Part shown: positions 46,172 to 55,699 of the stretch, in pieces
Numbering within the stretch: position 1 is the first letter of the stretch
Layout of the letters: each line of letters starts with the position of its first letter
The notes under the pieces: generated by a model
What the model was told of the DNA's origin: nothing
The model's database searches: none
The model's input: the letters and a program-made list of their open reading frames with translations, nothing else
From: Pleurotus ostreatus/Saccharomyces cerevisiae fusant
Lineage: Eukaryota; Opisthokonta
Reading direction: 5' to 3'
DNA: 64,000 bases
Assembly: GCA_024196135.1 (NCBI GenBank)
Contig: JAMQCK010000013.1
Location: 124,596 to 188,595, forward strand
Position numbers and translations under genes: made by a program

Positions 46172-46930
46172 TCAGAAAGCTGAGTGCGCTTCCTCCTTGC
46201 GCGGGCGCTTCCCGCTCCCGCCGATCGGCTTCTCGGCCCAACAATCCTTTGCCATGTGGCCACGCTTGCCGCATCGCCAACATTCCCCTTCCGGCCTCGC
46301 GCGACCGGCCATCGCCATCGGAATTTCACCTGTTTCCATAGGATCATATCCACGTCTGCCCTCCTCGTCAATCAAAGCGCTGGTGACGTCGGAGAGCTTG
46401 AGCTCGTCCTTTGACGAGCATAGCACGCCCGCGATGTTTGACCAGCTCTCGTCTAGATTGAAGATCAATACATCAACGATGTCATCATCTTGGAGGGTGA
46501 CCTTGATCCCCTTCAAGCGAGACGCTAGATCCTGAATGCCGTTGATGTATGTATGTATGGACTGATCAATGTCATGCTTGAAGTTATAGAACCTCCGCTT
46601 CAGCGCTATGCGGTTGGCGCGGCTCACTTTCTCGTGCACGGCAGCAAGCGCCTTCCACGCCGCGATACCATCAGCACTGTCTCGGATGTAGCCGTACTGG
46701 CTCGGCTCGACGCTCAAGCCGATGATGGTGAGAGCCTCCTGATTCAGGGCTTCCCACCTTGTTGCCTCAGCCGCATCACTCGGCTTGGACTTACTCTCCG
46801 TCACAATATCCCACGCGCCAGTACGACGCAGCACCATCGACGTCGCGAACTTCCAGTCGTAGTAGTTGCCCAAGCCACTGAGCTTAGGGATCGTGTTGAT
46901 CAGGCCACCGACATTGACGTTCGTCGACAT
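46172..46930 (-). CDS. gag: copia Gag protein, 252 aa
   Basis: Capsid protein of the retroelement. The start at 46930 (MSTNVNVGGLINTIPKLSGL) is the first ATG of the frame. Early it has the copia-Gag signature KLSGLGNYYDWKFATSMVLR, then IGLSVEPSQYGYIRDSADGI and AWKALAAVHEKVSRANRIAL of the UBN2-type domain, and RFYNFKHDIDQSIHTYINGI. The C-terminus carries one CCHC zinc knuckle, CWRCGKRGHMAKDC. The frame ends soon after (EEAHSAF, stop). Only about 330 bases separate it from the 3' LTR, and they contain no pol motifs. The frame has no internal stop, so it was recently functional. Confidence 0.88.
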   Translation of the reverse strand: MSTNVNVGGLINTIPKLSGLGNYYDWKFATSMVLRRTGAWDIVTESKSKPSDAAEATRWEALNQEALTIIGLSVEPSQYGYIRDSADGIAAWKALAAVHEKVSRANRIALKRRFYNFKHDIDQSIHTYINGIQDLASRLKGIKVTLQDDDIVDVLIFNLDESWSNIAGVLCSSKDELKLSDVTSALIDEEGRRGYDPMETGEIPMAMAGRARPEGECWRCGKRGHMAKDCWAEKPIGGSGKRPRKEEAHSAF

Positions 46931-46988
46931 TGTGATTGATATGCTTTGTGAATGGGACACGTGTGATGTGATGCTCAAAGATCTAGTA

Positions 46989-47004
46989 GCCGGGGCTCAT
47001 AACC
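46989..47004 (-). other. primer-binding site, half initiator-tRNA-Met type
   Basis: The minus strand just inside the 5' LTR reads GGTTATGAGCCCCGGC, complementary to the anticodon stem-loop of initiator tRNA-Met (CUCAUAACC). Copia of Drosophila is primed by a half-tRNA in the same way. Confidence 0.65.
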
Positions 47005-47242
47005 TCTTGACGCAGCTTACTTGCGGAAGCCTGACTAGATCTTGAGGCACACGAAGATGAGGGGGAAAAGTAGGAATGAATCGCTCTGAGTAGTATTTTC
47101 GCCCTCTCAGGCCTGTATATAAGTCGTACATGAGAAAAACCAGGATCTTCTACGAAGATCCACAACGATCCACACGGATCCACATGAGTCATGTGAGTCA
47201 TGCCCGGTCACGATGTCCGGGTTGGACCCACAAATGTCAACA
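47005..47242 (-). repeat. 5' LTR (minus-strand orientation)
   Basis: Identical by eye to 45608-45845. On the minus strand it starts TGTTGACA and ends GCGTCAAGA. Confidence 0.85.
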
Positions 47243-47247
47243 CAGAT
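47243..47247. repeat. target-site duplication CAGAT (right)
   Basis: Direct copy of 45603-45607. Confidence 0.75.
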
Positions 47248-47586
47248 AGACATGAATCAGAAGAGGAAAGAAACAGGGATGTCCGCAACGCCACACGCGC
47301 GCGCACACGTCCCGGCAGTATCCGGTGGCTCGTGACCGGCTGTCACGGTTCAACTTCGAGTAGTACAGGTGGGCTTCGCGAGTCCCAGTAATGAGAAGTT
47401 CGGATGAGATCAAGATAGAACTTCAACTCTGGGTCTGAATGATTCGATTGGATGGGTCTGAGGTCTGGGGCCTATAAGGTACGAGAGATAGGGTTAAAGA
47501 ACAGAGGTAATAGGTTTCCTTTACAATAGGCGGGAGGCAATCAGATGTGACAAAAATGCTAAATGGCGAAGTCTCTTCAGTTGGAT
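47248..47586. other. intergenic, no gene seen
   Basis: Between the retroelement and the stop codon of DUF6593 copy 4; 3' flank of the latter. Confidence 0.5.
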
Positions 47587-48277
47587 CTACCACCCGTTGT
47601 TCCATCGACGGATTTTGTACACCAGGGTGGCGATGATCTCGTTCAGAATGGGGAGACCCTCCTCGGTGACGTGAAGCTGGCCAGGCTTGCGCGACAGCCG
47701 CCTGCGTGAGATGTACTCAGCGACGACCTGCTTCGTCTCTCGGTCGTAGAACTGGAGAAGAAGATTAGTCCCATCATCCGACGCGAGACAAGCACGACTC
47801 AGACGAACCTTGCTATCCCCTCCTAACGTCGACTCTATCTTCCACTTGTACTCTCGGCCGTTGGAAGCGACAAAGGTCTCACCGCTGTATTATATCAGTC
47901 ACGAAGGAGGATACAGTTATTCCGGAGAGTACGCACGTTGTAAGCATATGCACGCGCTTGGGGGTGATATCCCGACTGTTGACGATCAAGGTGTGGCCAG
48001 AGTCGGTATAGTACGTCGCCAGATGAAGCGTGCCAATGATTTCCAAGTCGGCGAACTTCGCGGGATCCTCCTCAGCAACGAGCGTGTCCTCAGACATGTC
48101 GTCTGCGACGTATCGCGCCGCGTTGGGAGTACCAGTAGGAATCGCGTAAAGAGTGGTGTCCCAGTGGTTGCCCCATTGCATGCGCTTGGAGGAGGTGCGA
48201 AAGCGCGGTTCGTTCGTCGCCGCGTCGGTGAAGGTGGCGTTGGAGAGGCCAAAAGAGCCGCTGACGAGGAGGTCCAT
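47587..48277 (-). CDS. DUF6593 family protein (copy 4)
   Basis: Three exons. N-terminus MDLLVSGSFGLSNATFTDAA, then RFRTSSKRMQWGNHWDTTLY, YYTDSGHTLIVNSRDITPKR, exon 2 GETFVASNGREYKWKIESTL, exon 3 FYDRETKQVVAEYISRRRLS, ending LPILNEIIATLVYKIRRWNN and GW. It is the closest relative of copy 3, on the other strand, with the same intron positions. The pair bracket carnitine acetyltransferase and the retroelement, consistent with an inverted duplication. A TATAAAG on the minus strand lies about 75 bases upstream. Function unknown. Confidence 0.85.
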
Positions 48278-48821
48278 GGTGGTGGTTTGAGGTGCTCAGT
48301 GAGGTGGTGGAGAGAGGTGTTGAGTGAGCGAGCGCGAGACGCGTCTCACTTTATAGTGGCGGTAGAGGCTATGCGGAGCCCCAGGTACAATTCATCAATC
48401 ATTATCAGCTCAAAGCTGTAGAAGGCGCGTTGTACACCTATTGGACAAAGCTATGAGTAGATTGATATGTTTCGCCTTTCTTTCAAATGTGGCGCGCTAG
48501 CCTTTGGAGAAGGATTCATATGTGAGCACTGGCAGTACAAGGGGAGATTTCGAGGAAGAGGGGCCGCAGATATCGGATGACGAAAGGTCAGGTGATATTT
48601 TACCCACGGTTCGACTTTTGGGCGCGGCCCCATGGTGACTTCCCGCTTAGCTCAGCCACGTTATATGTTTACCATCAGGTAGTAGAATACATAGATGATC
48701 CACTGAGACGCGAGAGACGTAACAAAGAAGAAACCTATCGAAGCAAAGGCAACTCGGAGTACAGTACAATTACAATCAACAGCCAAGACTCAGTCACTAC
48801 CAGTCATCCCACATCCCAGCC
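48278..48821. other. intergenic, no gene seen
   Basis: Promoter of DUF6593 copy 4 (TATAAA on the minus strand at 48350-48355) and 3' flank of the P450-like gene. Confidence 0.5.
48350..48355 (-). promoter_or_regulatory. TATA box of DUF6593 copy 4
   Basis: TATAAA on the minus strand, 73 bases upstream of the start at 48277. Confidence 0.45.
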
Positions 48822-50045
48822 TCACACCGCCCGCACCCACCACCCACTCCACCCCTCGCGCCCGCCCATCTTCTCCCCCCGCTCAATCTCCCACCGGCGA
48901 TCGCCTAGAGTACGCAAGACCGCAGCGACCAGCACCCCAGCGGCCATCGGCGCCCAGATGCGCGCCACACACGCGTTCCGCCCGTGCCCAAAGGCCAGCA
49001 TAGTCGCCGCCTGTTCCGCGGTCCGCCGTGAAGGGCTGTGCCGGATGGGGTCCCACGCGTCGGGTGCATGCCAGACGGGAGAGCGCTGGATGCCCTCGAT
49101 GTCGGCGGCTTCGGTGCGGGTGGTGTGAGTGGGGAGGCGGAGGAAGGATAAGAGGGTTCTGGGGAGGAGGGCGCTGAGGAGGGAGGGGCGGTCGGCGATG
49201 CGGTATATGTGACGCGTGGGTGGGTATAGGCGCAACGCCTCGTCGATGATGTTGGAGACGGCGGGGGCTTTGCTGTCGGCGCGATGAGCGTACCTAGCAG
49301 CGGTGGTCTCCTTGTAGAAAGCAAGGAGGGCGCCACGAGCGCCGGCGTCGTCGACAGTATGCGCGATGGCGACAGCCACGACCCGCCACATCGTCTCCCA
49401 CGTTGGGATGACCCAGTCGAGCGGATTCGGGAAGGTATCTGCGTCCGGGACAAGCTCGCGCAACGCGGCGTTCAGTTCGTCCAGCCGCTTCTCATCGCGC
49501 ACCCGCTCGTGCTTCGAGCGCACCCACAGCTCCGTGATGAGAGCCGCGACACGCTGGATGAGCACCGACTCCTCCGCCGAGCCGGATAGGGTCCCGATGT
49601 CGAGCAGACCGGCGAGGACGTAGCGGAGCGTCACCTCTTGGATGAACTCTCCATACGCGGCAACTTTGCCGGCGTTCCGAAGTGCAGCCTCCGTCGAGAC
49701 ATCCGCGGTGGCGCGGAGGGCTTCCCAGTCTCTGGCGCGACTGAGAAAGCGACCCGCGGTGCGCACGAAGTCGTCGTGGGTGGCGGCGTCTGGACGGACG
49801 AAGGTATTCGATAAAGAGAACGCTCGTTCCAGACGAGCGTTGGGAAGTGCACGCGCGCGGAGGCGATCTGCAGCAGTCGAGTGAGGAGGGTCGAGGATGC
49901 GATGTGCGGCGCGAAGTAACGTGCTGGAGTGCCGGAGATGGCGACGGACGAGGACTAGAAGGGCGTAGATGATCGCAGAGGACGCGAGAGCGTAAAGCAG
50001 CATGTGTGCAGTGAAGAATGCCATCTCGCGGAGGAGTACTGGCAT
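48822..50045 (-). CDS. divergent intronless P450-like protein, 407 aa
   Basis: One uninterrupted frame starting MPVLLREMAFFTAHMLLYAL, with a hydrophobic anchor of about 25 residues. Late in the protein it has IIDEALRLYPPTRHIYRIAD, the P450 ExxR helix, and FGHGRNACVARIWAPMAAGV at the place of the heme loop with its Cys. The loop departs from FxxGx(R/H)xCxG: Asn stands at the Arg/His position and Ala replaces the last Gly. The I-helix region (VVAVAIAHTVDDAG) lacks the AGxxT oxygen-activation motif. It is about 130 residues shorter than the other P450s in the window and, unlike them, has no introns. It may be a non-monooxygenase P450 (isomerase- or peroxygenase-like) or one losing function. TATATAAG on the minus strand at 50072-50079. 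Confidence 0.75.
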   Translation of the reverse strand: MPVLLREMAFFTAHMLLYALASSAIIYALLVLVRRHLRHSSTLLRAAHRILDPPHSTAADRLRARALPNARLERAFSLSNTFVRPDAATHDDFVRTAGRFLSRARDWEALRATADVSTEAALRNAGKVAAYGEFIQEVTLRYVLAGLLDIGTLSGSAEESVLIQRVAALITELWVRSKHERVRDEKRLDELNAALRELVPDADTFPNPLDWVIPTWETMWRVVAVAIAHTVDDAGARGALLAFYKETTAARYAHRADSKAPAVSNIIDEALRLYPPTRHIYRIADRPSLLSALLPRTLLSFLRLPTHTTRTEAADIEGIQRSPVWHAPDAWDPIRHSPSRRTAEQAATMLAFGHGRNACVARIWAPMAAGVLVAAVLRTLGDRRWEIERGEKMGGREGWSGWWVRAV

Positions 50046-51043
50046 GGCTTATTGAGGTCAATCGCAGGCGGCTTATATACATCCTGAAAGCCTCGTCAAG
50101 CGCGCGCCTATCCTCCTTGGCTGCCCCGGTGTCGCTCATGCGGATGCAGCACTGAGCACCACGATACGGGGTAGAGGCAAACGGCCCCACTGCGCGACCG
50201 TCCAATGTCGACATCCCATTCAGTGAAGGCCAGCGGAAGTAGAGCGAGCTGATGTTTGCCTGGTGGCGGTGCGGAAGCGTCGTACGGGGAAAGCCATGTC
50301 GTGCGCGAATCGTCCCTTTAGCTCTGTTCGGCGAGTCCGGGAGGCGAGGGAGGTGATATCCGCTACGAATCTTGGGGTTGTATACATACATAGGGACGCC
50401 CGTGTGGGGAAGGAAGAGCCGGAAATGCGCTTGTTTCACCCGTACTTGGGTGCCAGAACCTCTGCGGTTCCTAAAGACCAGTGTTGTGTGGGTCCACAGG
50501 AAGAGCTTGTCGCGCGGATGACGACCCCCTCGAGGTACTTCCAGCTTCTAGTAACGCATATTTGCGGACCTTCCGGCGCAAGGTAAAGGAGACACCATCA
50601 TCGATACCAGTAGGCGCCGGGATATTGACGGCGTGAGAACAAGCCACCATCCGATGTTGCCTGCAGGCGGCGTCTAGGGCGAGCACTGGTGGCTGTGCAG
50701 CGTCGTCCAAAGGGATCTGCGCAGGTAGGACGCGGCGGCGTCCGAGGATAGACAGGACGTGAGAAGAAAGTTCGTAAGATGAAGCCCGCGCCTGACTGGT
50801 GACTTCAATTTATTGCTGATCTTTACGGTCTCCTCTGGGGTAGCTGCACAGCCAGCGCAAGTTGGCTCGGCTCAGTGAGAGTCATTTGTTGGTAGTCGGA
50901 GGTAGGAGGTGTGCTCCGCCAACGCAGTGCGAAGAAAGGTACCGGAGAGGTGGACGTTGCGGACAGGTCGAAGTGGTTAAGCGCCGAAGGAAACTTAGGT
51001 GACGTCACGCTGTAACGCCCCTTTTCACTTGACCTGAACCACC
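50046..51043. other. divergent intergenic region, about 1 kb
   Basis: Upstream of the P450-like gene (minus) and of the hypothetical gene at 51044 (plus). Open frames at 50263-50586 and 50471-50710 overlap on opposite strands; neither is convincing. Confidence 0.5.
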
Positions 51044-51791
51044 ATGGCCGCTGTGGAACCGGCAACGCCACCAATGAGCTCGCCTACTACAAATGATTCA
51101 AAGGTCGCAGCTACATCTTTGCGGCCCCTGAGTACCAGGCAAGAGCGGCGCCTGATGGATTATCTGGACGAGCGCTTACTGAACCTCATGCGAAATTATA
51201 AGAAGCGGTACGCACATTCACCTCGTATGCATATCCTCGGGAATCAAACCATCCCTACACAGCGCAGAAGACTCTACGAACACCCCTACCCTCCAGGCAT
51301 ACCTTCACGAGTCTCGCCAGATATTGTCCCTAATCCTCCAAATTCCACCCGTCCAGCCTTCTGCTTCCCTACGCACCGCCTACCTCTTGCACCTCACCAA
51401 CGACGCTCTCTCTGCCATTCCTGGATACCCCGCCGAGCTCGAATCTCTTCCCGACCTCTTGACTTGGCTCGACGAACTCGACCGCGCCTGGCAGGTCGTG
51501 CTCGCTGGTCAAATATGGCAACCACAGGAGCGCATTGGAGTTGACCCACCAGAGGGAAGCGCTCTGCAGACGCGCAACCTCATCACTCAGACGGATCGCA
51601 CGCGGTTGAAGAGCATGCTCATCAGCGGCTCTGCGGTGATCGAGGATTGGGTGGGCGAAATCGTGGCGCAGGACGATGTAGATGCGGAGGATATCGAGAG
51701 CATGCTGCAGCGACTTGGCATAGCGGAGGGTTCCGTTAGGATATTTCCCGGCACCCTCGACGAACTCGAGAGGATGAGTGGGCTCGGTTGA
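51044..51791 (+). CDS. conserved hypothetical protein, 230 aa
   Basis: Two exons, 51044-51207 and 51263-51791, joined by a 55-base GT-AG intron in phase 2. It starts MAAVEPATPPMSSPTTNDSK. Exon 1 ends in RRLMDYLDERLLNLMRNYKK; exon 2 has LQAYLHESRQILSLILQIPP, LLHLTNDALSAIPGYPAELE, LPDLLTWLDELDRAWQVVLA and a C-terminal acidic helix DVDAEDIESMLQRLGIAEGS. Mostly alpha-helical, no signal peptide or membrane segment. Helix-rich composition with regular Leu suggests a scaffold or complex subunit, but I recognise no family. Exon joining in frame and even codon use support it as real. Confidence 0.75.
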
Positions 51792-52493
51792 CTTTCATGT
51801 AAACTCAGACTCCATCCAATTGTACTATATCCTGCAATGGCTTTTCGCTTTCCCCCCATTCACAGCTTCAAAGTCTGTCATCAATCGTGTAGTACCTGCA
51901 AGAAAAACCTCAAAAACCACAAAAAGTTTGCGGCAGGCCCGAGCCCCAGCGCGTCTGACGACACGTCCTGGTCTCCGAAGACTAATTAGGCGAGCCCTGC
52001 AGGTTGCGAAATTGCTTCCCTGGCCTGACAAGGGCAGATTATTCCAAGTTCGAGCCAGCGCTTGCGCGCCAGGAAACTGTGGACACCAAATTTTCTGGAG
52101 GGGACGGTCTTGAAACAGCGCGCTCGAGACTTTGACCGGTGATTAACCCGCCGCATTCCCGTTAGGCCATTACAGCATGCAAAGCAGGCGGTGGTGTATG
52201 GTTATGACCATGCCATCGCTTATTGCGTCAGGCAATTTTCCGGTGTCCCTCAGCGCAAGACCTTGGAAACATGAACAGGAAAAGCTGTCTATATATTCGA
52301 TCGTTAATTCGTAAGCTATAATTTACTACTACAGGGTAACAGCTACCTACAGAATCATACAACAGGGATATCGTATCGTATGTCGGCGTCTCGCGCAGGC
52401 CCAACTCTCTCGGACCCGTGGCACGAAGGGGCATGCATGCATCTCGCATGCGCCCAAACGGAGGTACACGCACGCGCTCTGACTGTGGTGCGC
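51792..52493. other. convergent intergenic region
   Basis: 3' flanks of the hypothetical gene and of the permease. GTTCGAGCC near 52050 resembles a tRNA B box, but there is no A box or cloverleaf. Confidence 0.5.
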
Positions 52494-54526
52494 TCAGAAC
52501 AGCCAGGCGATGTACTTCTTATATATCCTCTTTATGCCCTTCGCCTCCGGCTTGGCGGCCTGTCTTGCGAGGAACTCCTCCTCCTGCTGGTCGATCGCGG
52601 CCTTGCCCGAGAAGATATCCGCGTCTTGCGGCCGGATGCTGCTAGTGACACGGTATCTGTAGTGGTACCAGAGCTTGACTGTGCAGAGCGTCAGCACATT
52701 TTATTCCTCCGAACAGTGGAGAGAAAAGAAAGACGCACAGCCGAAAATCAGAATGAGGTATACTGGGATACCAAGGTAGCCCGTAATGAAGTTTTTGTAA
52801 TCCCAGGTGCCGTAGCTGCCGGGCGTGAAGACGTTGAAGTTCTTGAAGACGGCGATGATGCAGCAGCCGGTGAGCGCGCCGATCGAGCCCCCGCGGCCAA
52901 GTGGTGCGACGAACGGCATCATCTCGTCCGTGACACCCTGCGCCTTGCGCGCCTTGACGAAGTAGATGTGCTGCAATCACCCTTTAGCGCGTCGTGGCGA
53001 CCTCGGCTGTCCGAGGACTTACTGTCACCAAGATGCTGATCCACGTCAAGATACCAAAGATCGTGACCAGGTTCACGAAGTATCCGAACACCGTCGTTGA
53101 GTCCTCCGCCACGTTCATGTAGGCTAGCAGCCCGAACAAGCTCGACAAGCCCAGCGCGTAGATCGGCACCCCGCGCTTGTCCGTCTTCGCCAGGAACGCC
53201 GGGGCCTTGCCCTCGCACGCCAGGCCATAGATCGTGCGCGACGCAATGTACAGATCCGAGTTCGACGCAGAGAAGACGAACAGAAGGATGCACGCATTGA
53301 TAACGTGGTCAAGACCCTTGACGCCCTCCTCAAGCACAGCAACGACGAAGGGCGACGCAGACGCGCCAGCAGCCTGCTTCGTCGCGAAGGTGAGGCGCTC
53401 GGAGTTGTAGGGCACGATCATGCCGAGGAGGAAGACGCAGAGGATGTAGAAGAAGACGATGCGGAAGAAGGTGAGGCGGATGGCGCGCGGGATCGTTCTT
53501 CTCGGGTTCTGCGCCTCGCCGACGGTCACGCCGACGAGCTCGGTGCCGAGGTAGGCGAAGGTAGCGGTCACAAATGTGGACCAGAGCGCGAGGAAGCGGC
53601 CAGTAGCACCCTCGTCGATGTACTCGCCAAACGCGCCAGGATCCTTCCAGTAGCGGAAGCCCTTGCGGCTGGGAATTTCGAGTCAGCAGGATCGCGCAAC
53701 CATTCATATATGCCACTCACTCGTGGGACGGACCGCCACCCAACGCGAACACAAGGCTCATGATCATGATCCCCACAATCGTGATGACCTTGAACGACGA
53801 TAGCCAGAACTCAAACTCTCCGAAGAGCCTGACGCCGAAGTAGTTGATGAAGATGATGGTGACATAGAATATCGTGATCCACACGCCGGGGTTGACCTTG
53901 TCGCGGTCTATCCAGTAGCTGATGACGAGCGCGCCGGCTGTCATCTGGTTGGGCGTGACGATGATGTATCTGAAGGCGGTATTCACATGAGTAGGGGCCG
54001 GTGAGATTGAACGGAAGGGCGCACTTGAACCAGTATGTCCATCCGAGAGCGAAACCGAGCGCGGGGTCGCAGAAACGGTTCGCGTAGCCCGTGAAGCCTG
54101 AGCCGAGGGGGAGCCATGCGGCCATCTCACCAAGCGCACACATGACCAGGTAGACGAGGAAGCCGACAACAGAGTACCTGGGCGACGCGTCAGGACATCA
54201 GCAGCGAGGTGAACGCGTTCGTCACGCACGAAATGAGGACGGATGCCGGTCCCGCGCGCGCCAGCGCAGAGCCCGTTCCAATGATCAGACCTGCGGTGCA
54301 TCGTGAGTTCGGACTTCCTCATCGCGCACGACGATCACGCACCAGTCCCAATAGCTCCTCCGATAGCAATCATAGTAATATGACGCGCTTTCAACCCACG
54401 GTGCAGGTCGTGCTTGAACTCGACCTCCCCGAGCTTCGTGACGCCGCCATCGGCGGTGTCTTCGTGGGGGCCGACGCCCACCTGGGTGGACGTCTTCTCC
54501 AAATCGGATGCGTTGTCCTTCTGCAT
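52494..54526 (-). CDS. amino-acid permease, YAT / APC superfamily
   Basis: Plasma-membrane proton-coupled amino-acid importer with about 12 membrane segments, roughly 590 residues over eight or so exons. The cytosolic N-terminus MQKDNASDLEKTSTQVGVGP leads into KHDLHRGLKARHITMIAIGG, AIGTG and LIIGTGSAL, the hallmark of fungal amino-acid permeases. Next are LGEMAAWLPLGSGFTGYANR and FCDPALGFALGWTYWFK in TM3-4, then FAYLGTELVGVTVGEAQNPR and IPRAIRLTFFRIVFFYILCV in TM6-7. The C-terminus is hydrophilic, with DADIFSGKAAIDQQEEEFLA and ending KKYIAWLF. Substrate range cannot be read from sequence. A TATATA motif on the minus strand lies near 54609-54617. Confidence 0.92.
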
Positions 54527-55699
54527 AGCGGCAGCCAGCAGGCGCAGAGGTGAGGAGATGGTGGTGGTGTGGAGGAGGAAGAAGCGCCGCTAGATCGGTG
54601 ACGGATCGTATATAAAATGCTGGCACGCAAACACAGCCAAGCTCTATAGATTCAACACCTTGGCATCAACCCTCGCGTTGTGTACGGGGTCTTGTGGCTG
54701 CCTGTCAAGGAGTCGCCCGAGTGGAATGGTGTGGAAAAGCGAGGTCCCGGGGCAAAATAAATGACTGCTGATCGCGCCGGCGAGGGCGACGGCCAAGGAA
54801 AATTGCTGGCGCCCAGAGTCATATTGTGTCTGGCGCCCTGGGGTGCGGGGGTGATCAGCAGTGATCAGAGCGCGGTGGGCCGCTGTCCCGCAGTCGCGTG
54901 AAGGAGGGAGCAGGAGGGGGGCGCTGGCGCCAGGGGAGGGAGAAGCGGATCACCATATGGTCACCGGAGCGGATCATGCCAAGATCATGGAAGTAGTCTG
55001 AGTCTGCCGCCGCTCGTGTCGGCGCGCCTCCTTATCGTCGACCTCGAAGTTCTCTTGGACGACGCCGAGAGCATGTCTAGAGGCTTGGGAGGTGGACGAG
55101 GCTGCGGGCAGGGGCAAGGGAGTGTGCTGTATTCAAGAGATAGGCGGGCTCTGATAAGGAGGGAAAACGCATGATGAGGGAATGCTCCTGGGCTGCTCAA
55201 GAATGCAACGACTCATCGGATACAAATTCCTTCGGCGGCGGCTGGTGTCGAGCGGCGACACCTCAAAAAAATTGTCGCCGACATCGGTGGGGGCGTCCGA
55301 CGTAAAGCTCGAGGCCGCCGTCCAGCCCATCGCCTTCACCAAATATGCAAAGCTGCTGCCGAGGGATGCACGATGATGCTCAACTCTAACCTTCCTTGAT
55401 TCTGACTCCAAAGGATTGCCAGAGGATGCGCCGCATGGGTAAGGCAAGAAGAGAGAGCAGATGTTTCCGGCGAGCAGAGCAGTACTGATATTCAAGACCT
55501 CGGGGACCGCGAAGCGCCGCCCCTTGATAGCCTCAAGCGCTCGTCGTCGACCGCAGCGATGGTGACCGCGCAGGTCAAGCGCAAGCCTCGATTAGGCGCC
55601 CATCACATACCGGCCCGACAGCCCGGAAACTCTGTTTGTTGTTCTCCTCGTCGGGGGCGACGGCCACCAACTGCCACCACCGCCTTCCTTCCCACCACC
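54527..55699. other. divergent intergenic region, 1.2 kb
   Basis: Upstream of the permease (minus) and the ING gene (plus). Several GATCA/TGATC motifs at 54770-54990. No gene recognised; a minus-strand frame at 55133-55495 has no coding character. Confidence 0.5.

Larger units (their letters stand above)
45608..47242 (-). mobile_element. Ty1/copia retrotransposon, gag-only, with identical LTRs
   Basis: 1635-base element on the minus strand with two LTRs of 238 bases that I read as identical, flanked by CAGAT target duplications. On the minus strand the LTR opens TGTTGACATTTGTGGG, the usual start of basidiomycete copia LTRs. Inside are a half-tRNA primer site, a complete gag with zinc knuckle, and a polypurine tract. 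Protease, integrase, reverse transcriptase and RNase H are all missing, so it must be moved by enzymes made elsewhere. LTR identity implies recent insertion. Confidence 0.88.

Noticed and set aside
52040..52070. GTTCGAGCC resembling a tRNA B box
   Set aside because: No A box at the right distance and no cloverleaf; not a tRNA.
55559..55699. Upstream in-frame ATG of the ING gene
   Set aside because: The added 47 residues are Arg/Pro-rich and unlike ING N-termini; the ATG at 55700 is preceded by CCACC and fits better.
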